Shown: positions 35,892-47,600 of the stretch, piece by piece
How positions within the stretch are numbered: position 1 is the first letter of the stretch
Layout of the letters: each line of letters begins with the position of its first letter
NCBI GenBank assembly: GCA_002286715.1
Contig: NSJX01000002.1
Location: 668,396 to 732,395 of the forward strand
Origin: Dentipellis sp. KUC8613
Taxonomy: Eukaryota; Basidiomycota; Agaricomycetes; Russulales; Hericiaceae
Reading direction: 5' to 3'
Length of the DNA: 64,000 nucleotides
Made by a program: the position numbers and the translations under genes
The notes under the pieces: model-generated
Told to the model about the DNA's origin: nothing
What the model saw: the letters and a program-made list of their open reading frames with translations, nothing else
Database searches by the model: none

Positions 35892-36551
35892 GGCGAGAAG
35901 GTGATAGCGATTGCAACTTCGTCGCGGCTTATATGCACTGCAGGAAGCTCAATGATATCATCCCTCCAAGAAAAGGACGTACGTATACATGTCAAAGAGG
36001 ATAGATAGTGCCAGTTCGGTGAGCTGTGGCCTGTCATGGGACTTCTCAGGCGGGCATATCGACCTGCCGAAGATAGTGGGTGGCGCGAGGTTTGATCTTC
36101 GAGGTTTGATCTTCTTTGCGCTGAGAACGGAGTGTACTCATCCATCCAAAAAAGTCTCAACGATGTCCAATGATCTCGTATTCAAAAAGAGGAGGGAGGA
36201 TCTTGTCGTCGACCAAAGGCCAGCACTATTACAACGCTGTTCTTTCGGGCGCATGGCTTGTTCTGCGCTTGTAGATGTATGGTTGGCGTTAACGTTATCG
36301 TGGGCGCCAACATCTCTGACACCGTGGGTCTTCAGAGCGGCTGTTGGGTAGGTCCTGGAAGGTTGCATACAAGGAGCGCTAATGAACTTGAACACGAAGC
36401 AGCGCCTCGGCGAAATCCGCGCGCAAAATAGCAATTCCTGCGAAGGCCAGACCCGGGGGCCTGCGTCGAGTTCGGATACATGAACAGAGTGGATACTTAT
36501 ACTGACACGCAGTGCATAGATACTCGCAACATTCAACTGACATACAGCGGT
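35892..36551. other. SDR array spacer C/D
   Basis: No gene. A TATA element of copy C sits at 35928-35934. Around 36270-36320 a GGGCGCCAA-containing stretch weakly resembles the CobW upstream segment. Confidence 0.5.
35928..35934 (-). promoter_or_regulatory. TATA element, SDR copy C
   Basis: On the minus strand it reads GCATATAAGCC, about 40 nt before the ATG at 35891. Confidence 0.6.
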
Positions 36552-37714
36552 TCACGAAGGGAGTACCCCACCGTCGACGGAAAACTAGCGATACAATTAA
36601 GAGGATGTGAGCGGTGTCCGCACAGAGTCAGCGTACGTGTCCACTCACCGTCTGTCCGGTTATGTAGCTTGCTTTATCAGAAGCAAGGAAGGACACCATA
36701 TTAGCTATATCTTGAGCCTTGCCGAGGCGCTTGAGAGGGGCGCTATCAATGATCTGCGAACAGAGAATACGTTCATTCGAATACTGGAAGTACATAGGGA
36801 AAAAATCTTACGCGTCGTAGATAATCATCAGGAGCGAATCCGTGTTTCTTCGCAGTGTCGACACTCGCCTTCTCCACTAGATGATCGAAATCAGCCTTGT
36901 AGCACGCCTTGAATGCAGTATAACTTACACATGGGCGTCTCAATCGCTCCAGGAGCATATGCATTGACAGTGATGTTATGCTCTCCCAATTCGAAGGCTT
37001 GCAATAGTTCAGATGCAAGTGGAACTCGCGAATGACCGAATTACATACCTGCAGCCTGTGTCAAGCTGCGCAGAGCGAACTTGGAGATATTGTAGAACAA
37101 TGAATCAGGAACAGGTTTCTTCGCAGCGACGGAGGCGGCACCTTTAGAAAAATGTCAGTTACGACGCTGGAGCGACGATTACAGCGCGACACGCTTACCG
37201 AGGATTCTGCCTCCGCGGCCCTGCGCTATCATTTGCTTGGCAGCATACTTATAGCAAAGAACCGCCCCTTTCACATTGACCGACATGGTCTGATCGAAAT
37301 CCACTAACGAGGCTATGAAAGTGGTCAGCACGGCCTAGACGATATCCACAACACTTACAGGTCAACAGCCAGCTTGTATGGTAGATCCCAGCATTTGCAA
37401 CCATCTGATACACATCGTGAGCGAACGTGCACATGCGGGACCTGGGCAAAGAAACTCACGACATCGAGGCTGCCGAGCGTCGCGACAGTCTCATCCACCA
37501 TCTCCTTGACCTGCTCTTCAGAGGAAACGTCGCCCGGTACGGCAATCGACTTGCGACCCAAACCGCTGATTTCTGCAACCAGAGCTTCGAGCAGCGTCAG
37601 CTTGCTCGGGATATCGTTGACGGCTAGATCGAAACCGTCATTCGCCAGTTGGATGGCGATGACACGTCCGATGCCTTGAGCCGCGCCAGTGACAAATGCG
37701 ACGCCTTTCGACAT
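36552..37714 (-). CDS. Short-chain dehydrogenase/reductase, array copy D
   Basis: Paralog: '[20 protein letters not shown]', '[15 protein letters not shown]', '[20 protein letters not shown]', '[20 protein letters not shown]' with Ser and YxxxK, 'APGAIETPM', '[20 protein letters not shown]' and the end '[10 protein letters not shown]'. The small exon after 'TPM' encodes '[20 protein letters not shown]', the most divergent part among copies and probably near the substrate entrance. Active-site residues are complete. Confidence 0.92.
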
Positions 37715-38487
37715 AGTGAGCAGTTAGTGAAGATGAAGATGATGACAACTGCGACTCCGTCACGGTTTATATACCTGCAGCGTACTCAATGAGGTCAGTC
37801 CATCGTGGACAGAACATACGTACCCATGACAAAGAACGGCGCGAGTGACAGTGCGGTGAGCTACGGCAGGTGTGCGACGCCTTTGCAAAGAGGGAACCAC
37901 TGAGCACTATGGGTGACGCGAAGTTCCATGCGCCTTCTGCCGAGAAAGGTGCTTAGCGGTGAGAGATTGTGGGAAAAAGATTGTCTCTTCATGTCACTCA
38001 CAACATCACACTCCTTCGAGAGGCCTCATGCTCAAGGACGATCTTACCGTTGACAGCAGGGACTGTATGCTGCTCTCTTCCGGACTATTTGTGTGCTTCA
38101 CTTAAGGCCGACGATGAGTAATCGGTGTATTAGAAGCTGACTCTTGTTCTGCTCGTAATATGTGTTTCTATGAGTGACCTTCTTCGAACAAGGTAGGATG
38201 TACGTACCAGGCACCGCTACTCCACATTCATGAATACATGTATTATGCTATGGGCGTCAACTTTTCAAGTCACGGCGCACAGCTGTGAGCGAGATTCTGA
38301 ATGGCTGCACAGAGCGTCCAGCATAAACTCAGAGGCCACCTGCGAAATCTGTGAAGCATTGTCATGATAGCTAAGCCTGGGGAGCAGCATCGTGTATCTG
38401 GCATGGATGCAAATCTAGAATACAAAACCCGTTGCAAAATATGTGATTGCACGTCTAGATTCGAAATTCGGCTGGAGCACAGAAATT
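37715..38487. other. SDR array spacer D/E with a CobW gene scrap
   Basis: It carries the TATA element of copy D at 37766-37774. At 38287-38306 the 20 bases GAGCGAGATTCTGAATGGCT match CobW exon 2 (40612-40631) at 19 of 20 positions, and a GGGCGTCAA run lies just before it. This points to a truncated copy of the CobW 5' region left by the tandem duplication. No intact gene. Confidence 0.6.
37766..37774 (-). promoter_or_regulatory. TATA element, SDR copy D
   Basis: On the minus strand it reads GGTATATAAACC, about 52 nt before the ATG at 37714. Confidence 0.65.
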
Positions 38488-39661
38488 TCACGAGGGTATC
38501 AATCCGCCATCTATGCTATACTGAGCGATGTGACACGGCATCAGCAAAGATTCACAAGTACGAAGTCAACGCATACTTACTGTCTGCCCAGTAATGTAGC
38601 TTGCCTTGTCAGAAGCCAGGAAAGACACCAGATTCGCGACATCTTGAGGCATCCCGATGCGCTTGAGTGGGAGAGCACTGACAGCCTAGGAATCATGATT
38701 GTGAGCATTCACGTCCTGGCACTGGAAACGCCCAATGACTCCTTACGCGCTCTACGAGTTCGCCGGGAGCGAGCCCCTGCTCCTTCACACTTTCTGCCTC
38801 GTGCGTCTCCACTTTAATTCGAGGTAAACAGAGTCACTCGACAAATAGCTACAGAACGACACTTACACATGGGCGTCTGTATGTATCCCGGAGCATACGC
38901 GTTGACGGTGATGTTGTGCTCTCCCAGTTCAAGTGCTTCGGGCCGATTAGAGGCGAGCGTAGACATACGAAGTACCACAGCACTCACCTGCGACCTGCGT
39001 CAGGCCACGCATGGCGAACTTCGACATAACATAAGACAGTCCACCGGCAAAGGGTCTCTTCGAGGCAGCAGAAGCAGCACCTTGCAATAACGGGTTTAGC
39101 GAGCACATGCCCCAGGCGACAACGTGGACTTACCGATGAGACGCCCTCCGCGGCCCTGAGCAACCATCTGCTTAGCAGCGTACTTGTAGCATAACAATGG
39201 TCCCTTCGCATTCACCCCCACGATTTGATCGAATTCCTCGATTGAGGCTGATACAGAAACGGTCAGTGGGAGCCAGGCGTATGGAAAGGTCATCCGAGGG
39301 CTTACAGTCCAGAAGCGAGCTCCTCTTGACGATCCCGGCATTCGCGACCATCTGAGACCAGAGACGAGTGAATGGGCGCTCTCAAGGCATGAGACAGGAA
39401 ACTCACCACATCGAGACTGCCGAGCTTAGTAGCCACGTCTTCGACCATTGCCTTCACCTGCACTTCAGACGTGACATCGCCTGCCACGACAAGCGACTTT
39501 CGGCCTATGCAGTCGATTTCCTTCGCCAGTGCTTCGAGTGGTTCAAGCTTGCTAGGGACGTCGTTGACTGCTACATCAAAGCCATCATTAGCCAGCTGTA
39601 GAGCGATGGCGCGTCCGATTCCTTGGGCAGCACCGGTGACGAGAGCGACGCGGTTAGACAT
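38488..39661 (-). CDS. Short-chain dehydrogenase/reductase, array copy E
   Basis: First (promoter-proximal) copy of the array and neighbour of the CobW gene, so perhaps the founder. It starts '[20 protein letters not shown]', with '[15 protein letters not shown]', '[20 protein letters not shown]', '[20 protein letters not shown]' holding Ser and YxxxK, '[15 protein letters not shown]', '[20 protein letters not shown]' and the end 'SIDGGLIPS'. It is the most divergent at the N terminus (Asn-Arg instead of Lys-Gly at residues 3-4). Confidence 0.92.
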
Positions 39662-40352
39662 GATGATGAGAAAGGAGGAGCGAATCGCTGGAAGTCCGCC
39701 GTTGCTTATATATGCGCAGTAAGTGTCCTAGGCATATGACACTACGCACACGAATCAAAGGATCCATTGCTTGGGAAGGAAACTGTCGGACCGTCTGGTG
39801 GACTACACCATGCGACGCCTTCAGCAAAGGCTATACGAGACCCAAGGTCGGCATTATCTGCGTCGATGGCATGACCTGTGGGACAGGCCTGGTTAAAGCA
39901 TCATATGGCTCACCATTTCATAATCCTGAAGCCATACTCAATGACCTCATGCTCGATATGCGTCTAACCATCGAGAATCGAAAGCAATGGACTCCACGCC
40001 GCGCGGTTCTCAGCATTGAACATTGGACCTTGAAGTCAGTTATGGCCAACTGATACATTGTGGCTCAGAATTCGTCAGATTCATATGTTCTAGAGGTGCA
40101 AGTGAGTATGAGGAGATCCAGAGAGTCCAGAGAGGCGTACCTATTCGTGCACATGGGTCTAGAGAAGACGGACGCGGACATCGCCGCCGGCGCGTAACTC
40201 GCGCCGCACTTGTTGACGTGTGTTTAGCCTTATGGGCGCCAAAATACGCCTGCGGCCCGCGGCTCCTTCACAGTGACTACCGACGCCGACTCAGTCGTTG
40301 CCTTCGAGCGCAGCGAATTCGCCTCGGGGCCCTTTGAAGACATATCGACGAA
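39662..40352. other. Divergent promoter region between SDR copy E and CobW
   Basis: 691 nt between two start codons facing away from each other. It contains the TATA of copy E (39705-39714) and the CTTATGGGCGCC segment (40229-40240) repeated inside the SDR array. No gene. Confidence 0.55.
39705..39714 (-). promoter_or_regulatory. TATA element, SDR copy E
   Basis: On the minus strand it reads GCATATATAAGC, about 48 nt before the ATG at 39661. Confidence 0.65.
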
Positions 40353-41752
40353 ATGCCTTCGGACACACATCCAAACTCAATACCAATCACCGTCTTCACG
40401 GGTTTCCTAGGCGCGGGGAAAACGTCTATTATCCTGTCCTTACTTCCGCAATTGCCGAAGGATTACCGAGTGGTACTACTGAAGAATGAGTTTGGCGATG
40501 TCGAAGGTGCGTCGACATTATCTCGAGAAACGATGTATGGGAAAGAATACAGTATGACGGCGCATACCTAGTTGATAGCCAACTTGCAAAGCAGAGCAGT
40601 CTCGCGGCAGTGAGCGAGATCCTGAATGGCTGTATGTCAGTCACAACACCTCTATTTCGAATGACCGTGAGTCTGAAATTGATTACTTCGCAAGGACAGG
40701 TGTTGCGTCCTTGTCGGACAAATGAAGACAGCCCTACTGGAAATTCTTGGTATGCTTCTCTTGCTATCAGTGTCGGATCTGTCTAAACAAAGGACTCTTA
40801 CGCTCTTATCCAGAGAACTACCACCCTGACCGGATCATCATAGAATGCTCGTAAGTCAACCCAGCCTTATCACGAGGATCCATCATGAAATTCTAGTCTG
40901 CGGTCTTTGCCAGAGGATCTGCATTCCCTGCAACCCTCGCGTTCCAGATCCGGGAACTAGAGCGCGAGACAAATCGCGCCCTGACCCTTGACGCCATTGT
41001 CACTGTCATCGACGCCGAGAATTTCACCGGCTATGAAGACACGAGCACAACCGCGCGGATGCAGGCACAGTACACCGACGTATTGTTAATTGTAAGCTCG
41101 GAGTATGTTCTTCGATAACACGCATTCTTAGAATGAATCGCAGAACAAAGCCGAACACGTGTCGGAGCGTGTGCTCGACGATGTCATAGAGCATCTCAAT
41201 ACCCTCAACGACACCACGCCGAAAATCAGGTGCAACGGTCGCGCGGGCGTAGACCCATCCCTGATATTTGGCATGGACTCAAAGTTGTTCCTAGAAGATA
41301 CCAAGAAGGAGGACCAGTTGTCAAATACACACCACGACGAGGTCGAAACGGTCACAGTGTGGAAAGGCTCGCACGCGCCGGCTTCCAGTCACATTGGCCA
41401 TGCACACGTGCATTCCGAGGCTTGTCGGCACGATGCAGAAGACGTTGCGAATGGGGACGATAGTTCCCATGCGCCTGGGGAAGATGCGCCGACAATGGAA
41501 GAAGGTCTCCTGGAAGAAGCGTTGTCGCTACCATCCAAAGAGGTTGTATTTCGTATCAAGGGCTTCGTGCGGCTGCCGTCTGGATACCACATCGTCAATT
41601 GGGCATTCGGGAGGCACGATCTCCACATCCTGGACGGTGAATATCCTGGAGACAGTGGAGACGTGATCAGGCTGACCGTGATGGGTGAGCGTGGGGAGGT
41701 GCGTAGAGCCGCGAGGAAGGTAGCAGAGAGATTGGGCGCAAAGGTGGTGTAG
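40353..41752 (+). CDS. CobW/COG0523-family GTPase (putative metal chaperone)
   Basis: G3E-type GTPase thought to pass zinc or another metal to client enzymes. Exons 40353-40506, 40572-40635, 40700-40749, 40814-40850, 40914-41091 and 41144-41752 give 363 residues. It has the Walker A motif 'GFLGAGKT' (17-24), 'LKNEFGDVEVD', the metal-binding CxCC motif in 'ILNGCMCCVLVGQMK' (Cys72, 74, 75), 'IIIECSGSAFPATLAF', 'VTVIDAENF' and the guanine-binding 'NKAEHV', then a His/Asp-rich stretch with 'SHIGHAHVHSEACRH' and the C-terminal CobW domain ('FRIKGFVRLPSGYHIVNWAF'). The first two short introns split the CxCC motif. All nucleotide-binding motifs are present. Confidence 0.93.
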
Positions 41753-41973
41753 AAGATAGGTGTATTGGATACGAGTTGTAGCGCTAGAGCCTAGACGTGA
41801 CAGGAAGGTTAATGAGATTTTAGATTCCGCCGGGAGGCACGTGGGTGTCCGATGATCTCGCCAAGCGCGTGGAATCACATGGAAAATCGAGGGTGTTGAG
41901 CCCAATATTGAGCCCGCTTTTGCGCTCTTTCCTTATGTCTTGTCCTTGTCCCTCCTTCCCCCCTCCCTAAAAT

Positions 41974-43378
41974 ATGTTTAGATACGTCCTCTCTTCAGGT
42001 ATGTTGTACCTCTAATTCGATGCGTTATCCTTGCTCATCATCCGACCACAGCCTCGGACTACTTTTATCTCCCAATCGACGATGATGCCTCAGCCGGGGA
42101 CGCCTCCTCATCCTCCCTTCCTCCCCACTGCAAACACATAGCATGGGACTCTCATCTCACCGCAGACGAGATTCTCTCGTCAGACGCCAATGATCGGCCA
42201 TCTCGCGCAGGCCCCACAGAATCTTCGAAGCAGAAGCAGCGCCGCGCGGTGATAGCAGAGATCCTCGCGCAAACCGACCTCTACAAAGTTCTCGGCATCG
42301 ACTTTGCGCCCGAACTGGACAAGTTAGAGTTGAGGCGGGCGTATTTGGCCCGAAGCAAGGCCTGCCATCCAGAGTGCGTTCCATATCTACCTCGCGGCTT
42401 CATCTCCTTCATATCGCCCATGTCTCCGGCGGCACCTTTTGGTGCCTGAGCTCTGTTCCATTCTTCACATCATTTTTGGACCCCCTCTTGCCTTATCGAA
42501 GTGTTCTTTGCCACCGAGCCATGTACTGACTCCTTGTTTATCAGCAAATTCCCTGACAACCCCGAGGCAACCGTTGCCTTCCAGAAGGTCTCCGTCGCGT
42601 ACAATGTCCTCTCCACACCCGCAAGTAAACGGATATACGACTCTCATCCCGGGTCGCGGGAGTTTGCGAACATGGAGACCGGGGCAGAAGTACGCGCCGA
42701 AGAAACGCTGCGAAGTGTCGTAATTGGCGTGTTCAACGACTTCCTGGATGGCGATTTCGAGATGGTTCGAACACTATTGCGTGAGTCTTCGCCTGCTATT
42801 GTGCTGTCCCACTCATGAGAGACTGACGTACCGGGATACTGGTAGGCGCCATGAATGATCTGAACCCTTCATTACGCCTCGGCGAGGAAGGCATATCCTC
42901 CATCCTTACTGCACTCCAATCTGTCCGCGAACGCGTCCTGAGTACATCACTCTCACTCTCCCCCAATTGGTTATCGTCCCCTAATATCCTTCCCATGACA
43001 GCGTGTCGAGTGTTCACCCAGACCCTTCTCTCGACTTTCTCGCACCTCCTCGAAACACAAGCCTCCCTCTCCAAGCTCTCCTATCTCTCCGTGCGTCCCC
43101 GCGCTCGGCTCTCCCTGCGCCTCGCGCGCATAACTCTCGCGCTCCCACTCGCGCTCGACAGCACGATGCGGCAGCACCGCCGGGCGCGCGCACGCAGCCG
43201 GGCGCGCCGGCGGAACGGGGAGCGCTTCTGGTCGGACCGCGCGGAGAGCGACGAGGATGCGGACGGCCCCGACGAAGATGCGGAGGCGGAGGCGGGACGT
43301 GTGTTTCCACGGCGGGTGCTGATGCTGATTGAGGGCCTTGTGCTGGTCCTTGAGCGGATGGAAGGCGTCCTAAAATAG
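41974..43378 (+). CDS. J-domain (DnaJ-like) protein
   Basis: Hsp70 co-chaperone candidate. Exons 41974-41998, 42052-42373, 42545-42780 and 42846-43378 give 371 residues. The J domain runs from about residue 85 to 145: 'TDLYKVLGIDFAPELDKLEL', 'RRAYLARSKACHPDKFPDNP', with the HPD tripeptide created across intron 2, then 'AFQKVSVAYNVLSTPASKRI'. The C-terminal part has leucine-rich helices and an Arg-rich, then acidic segment ('RRARARSRARRRNGERFW'), ending 'EGLVLVLERMEGVLK'. There is no Gly/Phe or zinc-finger region, so it is a type III J-protein; client unknown. Confidence 0.88.
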
Positions 43379-44629
43379 CCCTGCCGCCTTCCCGCCTTCC
43401 TTCTCCGCATCGCCACATCGTGTTCTCTGGTTCTCTCTCTGGTTCTCGCTCGCGTCTTCTCACCATGCATGCTATCTCTGTCCCTCATCTCCTCCACCCC
43501 TCTCATCTCACTGGGCATTCAGTTCGCTATCTGCTATGATATCCTTATCATCCCGCCACTCCGTCCCTCCTATCCCTCCATTCCTTTTCCTTCCACCTGA
43601 TTCTCTATACTTTATTGTTGCTCCAGCCACGACCGCACACCTGGCATATGTACCCGTGTACCACGATCCACGACCCCCGCACCTAGACTTCACATAGACA
43701 CCCCGCACCCCGCATCCGCATCGGGCCTCGCGCCGCGATGCAGCCGGAGCATATGCATTGACTTGCAGCATGCAGCATGTACAACAGGGACTGACTCGCT
43801 TGTGTTACTGTACTCCGTAGCTACGCGCACCGGCGCCATAGAATATCATATTTTTATCGACCTTTCGCGTCAACGTTGGGCCTTGAACATCCCACCGTAC
43901 GTATACCAGGCTTCCGGGCCACACACCAATTGCAAGTGAGCAGGCGCGACGTGCTGTCGACTGAGAAGTCCCTCAACCAGCTCAAGCTTACTATTGCAAC
44001 AAGCCACATTTATTCAATACTTACAGTACCTTAGCTAAAGCTCTGCCATTAAAAGTACACATAGCACGACATCACTACGCGGGGACACGGGGGCACGGGG
44101 GGCGCAGAGAACGGATCGGAACAGGAACGAGGAGAGGGACAAGAACGGGACAGACACGACGGTAACGAAAACGGCGGCGGCAGCTAGCCCGGGCTATTTG
44201 ACATATGTATAATCGTAGGTGTGGCACTGACCGAGGCAAATTATGGAAGGGGGGCGAAAGGAAGGGTGGGCAGACGGACAGATGGACAAACAAGAACGAA
44301 GAGTACGTACTTACGGAAGACGGGCAGCAGGAACAGGAACAGGAAATGGGGTTATGACAGGTAGTACAGTAAGCGAACGAACGGACGAGCAGCATGGGAT
44401 GGGAGGAGAGCGTCAAGGCGAGCGCGGGGACAGAAGCGCGTGGGTTGGATGGGGGCCGAGGAGCGTCATTATCGTGTAGTAGACGTAGGCCGGAGAGAGA
44501 CGGGCGAAAGCAAAGACCGTACAGCCATAGGATAGAATAATATACTCAGCAACGCGCGCCGAAACCGGAGACACGAAACGCCACGACGGGGCAGGGTGAT
44601 GGGAACAACAAGCAGACGGCGCACCGAGC
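43379..44629. other. Spacer between convergent genes
   Basis: 3' flanks of the J-protein (plus) and the transcription factor (minus). Pyrimidine-rich (CTCTC-type) after 43380 and purine-rich near 44100-44450. Open frames here are compositional. No gene. Confidence 0.45.
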
Positions 44630-47600
44630 TCACGCCGCGGGGCCCATGCCATACTGCTGCTGCGTCCACCCCGCCATGCCGCCCACCTGCACGTCCTTCT
44701 CCTCCAGCATATAGCTGTCCTGGTTCGCCTGGCCCCACTGGCCCGTCTGCTGCGCGACGTCGAGCAGCTGCTGGAACTCGCCCGTCGGGTTCCCGATCGC
44801 CGCGCCGTTCGCGCCGCGCGCGCCCTGCGCATGCGTGCCCGCCGCGCTCGGGTCGACCGACTCGGGGTAGAAGGGGTAGAACAGGCCGGGCGGCACCTCC
44901 GCGAGCTTCTGGTCCGGCGCGGGCGTCGCGGGCGCAGGGCCGATCGTCCCGCGCCCCGAGTGCGGCGAGCCGTTCACGCTGGGGCCCGCGCTGCTGATCG
45001 TGGGCGTGCCGGGCCCGAAGCCTGCGCCGGGGAACGCGGGGCCCATCGGCGGCGAGCCGTGGTGGCCCTGGTGGTTGTGGGACGCGCCACCGCCCGCGCC
45101 GAGGCTGCCTGCGACGCTGCCGACGCCCTCGGTCTCCCAGTCCATCTCGCACAGCAGGGTCGGGTGCGAGGTCGGCCCGGCCTGGTGCAGGTTGACGTCG
45201 AGGACCTTCTCGGCGAGCTTGGCGATGAGCGGGTGCCCGCCGTTGAGGTCCTTGCGCTCCCAGCGCCACCGGAACGAGGGCAGCATGTCGAGTGCCATCC
45301 AGACGTCCTCGAGCGCGACTTGGCGCGGCAGGCTCTCGCAGCGTGACATGTGACCATACAGGATAACCATGGCGGCGATGTGCAGTGGGATCGGCGAGAC
45401 GAAGAAGGCAATGTCGGGGAAGCGGATGAGCTGATTGTGCACGACGATGATGTTATGCGAGACGATGATGGCTGTCGATAAGTTATGGACGTCAGCTCAA
45501 ATTTTTTACAGATGCAGCGAAGACACCCACCATCCAACAGCGCCTTGTGTCGCAAAATGTAGGGCAGGTCCTTGCTGCTGAAGAGCGCACGCAATAACAG
45601 GATCCGCGAGATTCCGATCTTCAGCAGGGTCAGACCTTCATCTTCGGTGATGTCCTGCACGAGCTTGTAGCGGCGTTCCATCGGCCAGTCATTGGTGCCG
45701 CCGAAGTACCACTTGTAGCTGTCAGGGAGGTTGCGGCGGAACTCGACCATGCTCTTCACGATGCGTGTAGCATGGCGCATGACCTGGTCGGCGCTCTGTT
45801 TCTGCGGTGTGTACAGGGAGTTGATGATATCCGCCTGTAGATCGGCGATCGGGTTGCTAAATAAGAAGTGCTCGGAAACATCAGGGCGACCTGTCTTGGG
45901 CCGCGATGGGTGCGGGGTGCTCGAATCGTACGGAGCGATTGCAAGCGGACGTCCCAATAGAATTGAAGTGCCACGGTCGTGTACGAGAACAATTCCCCAC
46001 AGGCGAATGCGCAACTGGCATTCGGATGCGTCGAAGATGTCCTGCGTGGTAGGGTCGTGGTTGAGACCCAACTCGATGGCGAGGCGAACCAGGCTGCCGA
46101 CGAGACGCCAGAGCGTACGGCCTTGTCGCTGATGATGTATGTCAGTCAGAAGACACGAAACTGATCAGCGCTGGACGAACCTCGGTGTACAGGTACCATT
46201 GGAGGAGTATGAGCGCCTGCAAACTGCTGACAGTGACCCGCAACTCGGGCTTGACAGCGAGCGCACGCTGGAAAAACTCCTCGTGCTCGGGCCACTCTGG
46301 GGGCATCAAGCGCTTGACGTTGACGTGTGGCGCTGTCCCCCCGACCTTGGTTGCTTTGGATTCTTTGTCCAAGCCAGATGCGCGGTGATTAAGTTCGCTG
46401 AGCGTGCCAAGGGCGAGCACGAGGTAGACGGAGCATATGAATCCAGGATCATGCTGAGGCGCCTGGCCGGCATAAAGCTGATCCAGCGTCATCTCGAACT
46501 CGTTGCGCAAGAAGACCGGCCTGTGGAAGTTGAGGCGATCGAAGTAGATGTCGAGGATGCGGCGGACCATGGTGCGATCCTTGGGCAGCCAGACAGGCAC
46601 AGTCGGCTGCGTCGGAGAAGCGAGCGTTGGCGAAGTCGTGGTGGGTGAAGTCGGCGGTGCGATGATGCTGTTGCGGCGGACAGGAATGTGAATCCACTTG
46701 CTGGCATCGCGGGGCAGAGACGCTTCGTTGATATCACGGTCACGGCCTGAGATGAGAGCGTTAGAACCGACAGCGATATCTTCCTTGTCAAGCTGTTGTG
46801 GGGCAAGTTTCAAGTCCTGCACGATAGACTGAGAGACGCCGAAAACTCTGGCAAGAGCCTGTGTCACATATCAGCACGAGGACACGCAGGGAATATACGA
46901 ATGATGCGCGTACTTGGGTGTTGGACATATCGTTGGATTGGGGGTCCTGTCCCTTGATGTCATTTCCGTTGGCCGACGAGGGGCGCGGCTGCTGCTGCTG
47001 CTGCTGCTGCGGAGGTGGTTGCTGAGGCTGTTGTGGTTGTTGCTGGGCGGGCAAGGGCGCCATCGGGGGTGGAGGCGGCGGCGGCGGATGCTGGAAAGGG
47101 TGCATATAGGGACCTGGCGGGCCTGGCATCTGCATGTGTGGCGGTGGCGGATAGGGACCCCCAGGAGGACCGGCATAGTATGGAGGCATCGGATGAGGAT
47201 ATCCAGGCGGCATCATGTGTTGGCCGGGGGGCGGGAATGGGTAGCCCTTGGGTGGGGGAGGTCCGGGAGCTGCGATCGGGCTAGATGGGCAAGATGGGAG
47301 AAAACGAGCGAAAAACGAGACGCACTTTGGGGATGGAACTGGAAGGCATGGGTGAGAGTAGTGCTGGCGGGGTCGACTTCGATGCCTTCGCGGACGAGGA
47401 TTTCGTCGATGTTATTGAGGTCGAAGCCGGAGATATAGCGTTTGAGGAGTGCATCGCACTGGACTAGCTGGCGCTCGAGGCGCTCTGTGTGACCACGGGG
47501 TGTAAGTGTCTGGCGGTGTCGGTCCTCCTGGTGGCAAGGCGTGCCAGCGGTCGCGCACGCCGTGCATCGGGGATGCTTCGAGTCGCACTGTGCGGAATGC

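Noticed and set aside
38270..38310. A second CobW gene
   Set aside because: Only about 20-60 nt resemble CobW; no frame, no other motif; treated as a duplication scrap.
43014..43466. Arg-rich minus frame opposite the J-protein
   Set aside because: Antisense of the Arg/Glu-rich C-terminal exon; no motif and no splice context.
44469..45269. Long Arg/Ala-rich minus frame over the transcription factor 3' end
   Set aside because: Frame-shifted reading of a GC-rich exon; the real frame continues the middle homology domain.
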